DNA of 64,000 bases from KK5 sp034043675. GTDB taxonomy: Bacteria; Pseudomonadota; Gammaproteobacteria; Burkholderiales; Burkholderiaceae_C. Shown piece after piece: positions 61,941 through 64,000 of this stretch. The stretch covers positions 248,001 through 312,000 of the forward strand of contig NZ_JAXCLA010000004.1 in assembly GCF_034043675.1 (NCBI RefSeq), in the 5' to 3' direction. A program made the translations under genes and the position numbers. The notes beneath the pieces are model-generated. The model saw only the letters and a list, made by a program, of their open reading frames with translations, did not search any database and was not told the DNA's origin. Within the stretch, counting starts at the first letter, position 1. Each line of letters opens with the position of its first letter.

Positions 61941-62950
61941 CGATGACGACCGACACGCGCCCGCGCACCGCGGTGCAACTGCAGACCAACGGCATGGGCG
62001 ACCTCGTCTGGCATGCCGAGTACTTCCGCTGCATCGCCGAGCAGAGCCAGGGCGGGCAGGTCACCGTGATCGCCGCGCCGACGACGATGGCGCGCGACCT
62101 GATCGGTCACGAGCCCTGGCTGCGCGAGGTCATCGACTTCGACCGCCGCCCGCGCAACGGCCGCCGCGGCCGGCACAGCGGGCTGGACGGCCTGATGCGT
62201 ATGGGCGCCGAACTGGCACCGAAGCGCCTGGACCGCATGGTGATGTTCTCCGACCACCCGGGCCGCGCCGTCATCGTCTGCTGGCGAGCCGGCATCCGCA
62301 CGAAGCTGGGCTATGGCGCGACCTGGCTGCAGCGACTGCTGCTGACCAAGGCACCGCGCATCGCGATGTACGACGGCCCGCCCGTCACCGGCACCTACCT
62401 GGACGCGACGGCCTTTGCGATCGCGCAGGGCTTCTGCAGCGCGCCCCTCGTGCCCCACATCAACGTACGGCCCGACGCGCTGGCACGCATGCGCGAGCGG
62501 CTGGCCGCGTGGTCCCAGCCCGGCTTCGCGCTGTCCATCGGCTCGTCGGAGCCCTTCAAGCAATGGGGGGCGGAGAACTTCGCCGAACTGGCCGCGCGGC
62601 TGGCCCGGACAGGCGCCGGGGTGCTGCTGGTCGGCGGTCCGTCCGAAACGGCGCTGGCGCAGGCCATCACCGCCGGCATTGCATCCGAGTTGCGTCCGCA
62701 GGTGCTGAGCCTCACCGACGCCCCGGTGGCCGACACGGTGGCTGCCATGTCGCTGATGCGGGCCTGCATCGGTAACGACACCGGCGCCACCAATATCGCC
62801 GCCGCCGTCGGCACGCCGGCTTGGGTGCTGATGGGCGCGCGCCCGCCGCTGATGCACGACCCCAGCAGGATGAAGATGCTGGAGGGCGCGAGCCTGGCCG
62901 ACATCAGCCCGGCCGCGGTCGAGGCGCAGGTGCTGGCAGGGCTGGCCTAA
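61937..62950 (+). CDS. GT9 (heptosyltransferase-like) glycosyltransferase, copy 2
   Basis: A 337-residue paralogue of the previous gene. It has the same block order: AVQLQTNGMGDLVWHAEYFR, DLIGHEPWLREVIDFDR, LSIGSSEPFKQWGAENFAEL and CIGNDTGATNIAAAVGTPAW. The start is ATG 61937, overlapping the copy 1 stop as ATGA. Differences concentrate in the region about residues 80-130, which may set a different acceptor. It ends four bases inside the convergent glycosyltransferase gene. Confidence 0.87.
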   Translation: MTMTTDTRPRTAVQLQTNGMGDLVWHAEYFRCIAEQSQGGQVTVIAAPTTMARDLIGHEPWLREVIDFDRRPRNGRRGRHSGLDGLMRMGAELAPKRLDRMVMFSDHPGRAVIVCWRAGIRTKLGYGATWLQRLLLTKAPRIAMYDGPPVTGTYLDATAFAIAQGFCSAPLVPHINVRPDALARMRERLAAWSQPGFALSIGSSEPFKQWGAENFAELAARLARTGAGVLLVGGPSETALAQAITAGIASELRPQVLSLTDAPVADTVAAMSLMRACIGNDTGATNIAAAVGTPAWVLMGARPPLMHDPSRMKMLEGASLADISPAAVEAQVLAGLA

Positions 62951-64000
62951 GGCTGGGCCAAGATCGGCCGGCTCGCCTTCTCCAGCAGATCGGCCGTGGC
63001 CTCGGCCCACGAGATGCGGGGCATGGCCCGGATCAGGGCCTCGCGTTCATGCAACAGTGCTTCGTCCTGGATGAAGCGTGCGAGTTGGGCGCGGATGTCG
63101 TTCACGTCCAGCGGGTCGAAGTAGCCGGCATGCTCGCCGGCTGCCTCCGGGATGGAGGTCGCATGGGAGGCCAGGCAGAACTTGCCATAGCTGATCGATT
63201 CGGCCGCCGGCAGTCCGTAGCCTTCGATCAGCGATGGGAACACCGTGAAGCGGCAGCCGCGGTACAGCGCGTCGAGTTCCGCGTCGGACACATCGCCCAG
63301 GAACAACACGCGTTCGCGCAGGGCCGCATCGGCCTCCAGCAGTTCGTCGAGCGCCCGGTAGGCCTTGCTGGTCTTGCCGACGATCACCAGCCGCAGGCCC
63401 GCGTCCTGCCCGGCTGCGATCACCTGGGCCCAGCTCTGCAGCAGGCGCAGCTGGTTCTTGTACGCGGTGACCCGTCCGACCGATAGCAGGTACTGGCCCT
63501 GCGACAGCCCGTAAGGCAGGGTCGCGGTTGCCGCACCCTGCGAGTTGATGTTCTGCCCGAACAGGCACTTCTCGATCGGCTTCTCCGTACCGATGAACTG
63601 GTGCATGAACCGCAGGATCTCGCGCCGGTTGTATTCCGAGCTGGTGAAGAAGCGATCGAAGGCCTGGAAGCTCTCCTTGATGAACTGCGTGAACAGCAGG
63701 CTTTCCGCAGGCTTCTGGCCGTGCTCGATCGGAATGACGTCGTGCAGCAGCAACTGGGCCGAGATGCCGTGCTTGCGCTTCAGCCGCTCGATGTTCTCGA
63801 CGTAGCCGCCGATGATCCAGCTGCGCCCGACGTTGAGCAGCACGTCCCCCGGCTTGAACGGCGGCGCCGGCATGCGGCGCTGGAACAGCAGATGGGTGAG
63901 GTGGAACACCACGCCGCCGGCGAAGGTGTGCCACATGTATTTGGCCGGCTGGCCGAGATACTTCTCGCGGTAGTCCCGCCACGGCTTCAGCCGCGCATTC
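62947..64000 (-). CDS. GT4-type glycosyltransferase (partial)
   Basis: The C-terminal part (about 350 residues) of a GT-B glycosyltransferase. The coding frame continues upstream of the ATG at 63936 to the window edge with protein-like sequence (ending LGQPAKY before MWHT), so the true start is outside. GT4 features are LLSVGRVTAYKNQLRLLQSW, VIVGKTSKAY, FLGDVSDAELDALYRGC, and the donor-site FPSLIEGYGLPAAESISYG. It is convergent with the GT9 pair and probably belongs to the same envelope-sugar locus. Confidence 0.88.
   Translation of the reverse strand, partial: NARLKPWRDYREKYLGQPAKYMWHTFAGGVVFHLTHLLFQRRMPAPPFKPGDVLLNVGRSWIIGGYVENIERLKRKHGISAQLLLHDVIPIEHGQKPAESLLFTQFIKESFQAFDRFFTSSEYNRREILRFMHQFIGTEKPIEKCLFGQNINSQGAATATLPYGLSQGQYLLSVGRVTAYKNQLRLLQSWAQVIAAGQDAGLRLVIVGKTSKAYRALDELLEADAALRERVLFLGDVSDAELDALYRGCRFTVFPSLIEGYGLPAAESISYGKFCLASHATSIPEAAGEHAGYFDPLDVNDIRAQLARFIQDEALLHEREALIRAMPRISWAEATADLLEKASRPILAQP

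Overview
The window is very GC-rich, almost fully coding, and typical of a betaproteobacterial chromosome. The order ompA / gyrA-(DUF2059)-serC-pheA-tyrA-aroA-cmk-rpsA-ihfB-lapA-lapB is the conserved Burkholderiales block. Together with the orn / M48 protease-pterin dehydratase-rsgA cluster and the fused aroA-cmk, it suggests the Rubrivivax-Leptothrix-Roseateles part of that order. This is inferred from gene order and protein character, not from a search. I see no rRNA, tRNA, insertion sequence, phage gene or CRISPR array.

Layout. 1-6.1 kb: a tripartite RND drug-efflux operon (adaptor, pump, partial outer-membrane lipoprotein) on the minus strand, diverging from a TetR regulator. 6.3-8.4 kb: an AraC-type regulator, a cold-shock/DUF1294 membrane protein and an unrecognised secreted or surface-like protein. 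8.5-11.3 kb: a copper module (cueR, copA and a CopZ-like chaperone) around one CueR-type operator. 11.4-21 kb: an MFS exporter, a RhlE-type RNA helicase behind a long leader, a fused PabB-PabC folate enzyme, oligoribonuclease, a membrane protease, pterin dehydratase, rsgA, a small membrane protein, an SDR enzyme and a small exported protein. 21-33.7 kb: class I fumarase, a REC-GGDEF-EAL c-di-GMP protein, a DUF455 protein, a DMT exporter, an omega-aminotransferase, a chemoreceptor, a repeat-containing flotillin, an MscS channel and an HDAC-like deacetylase. 33.8-41.5 kb: a MoxR/DUF58/transglutaminase cluster, MltB, a REC-TPR response regulator with a small cytosolic kinase, and a flagellar-rod-like small protein. 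41.6-44.4 kb: a PAS protein with a degenerate GGDEF, an exported ATP-dependent DNA ligase and OmpA.

44.6-57.4 kb is one long plus-strand run: gyrA, aromatic amino-acid and serine biosynthesis, S1 and IHF-beta, the LapA/LapB lipopolysaccharide control pair and a glycosyltransferase. 57.5-60 kb holds an MFS drug exporter with a divergent LysR regulator. 60-64 kb is an envelope-sugar cluster: a Kdo-hydroxylase-like protein, two tandem GT9 paralogues and a partial GT4 glycosyltransferase.

The most interesting signals lie outside the annotated genes. Between the TetR gene and the RND operon there is a promoter, a near-palindromic operator, a 15-codon arginine-rich leader ORF with a strong ribosome binding site, alternating short complementary segments and a T-tract. 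Together these look like an attenuation system for drug efflux. A 24-codon leader ORF ends just before the ribosome binding site of ompA. A 47-bp inverted repeat sits between fumarase and a divergent small exported protein. The flotillin carries several tandem copies of a roughly 70-residue module.
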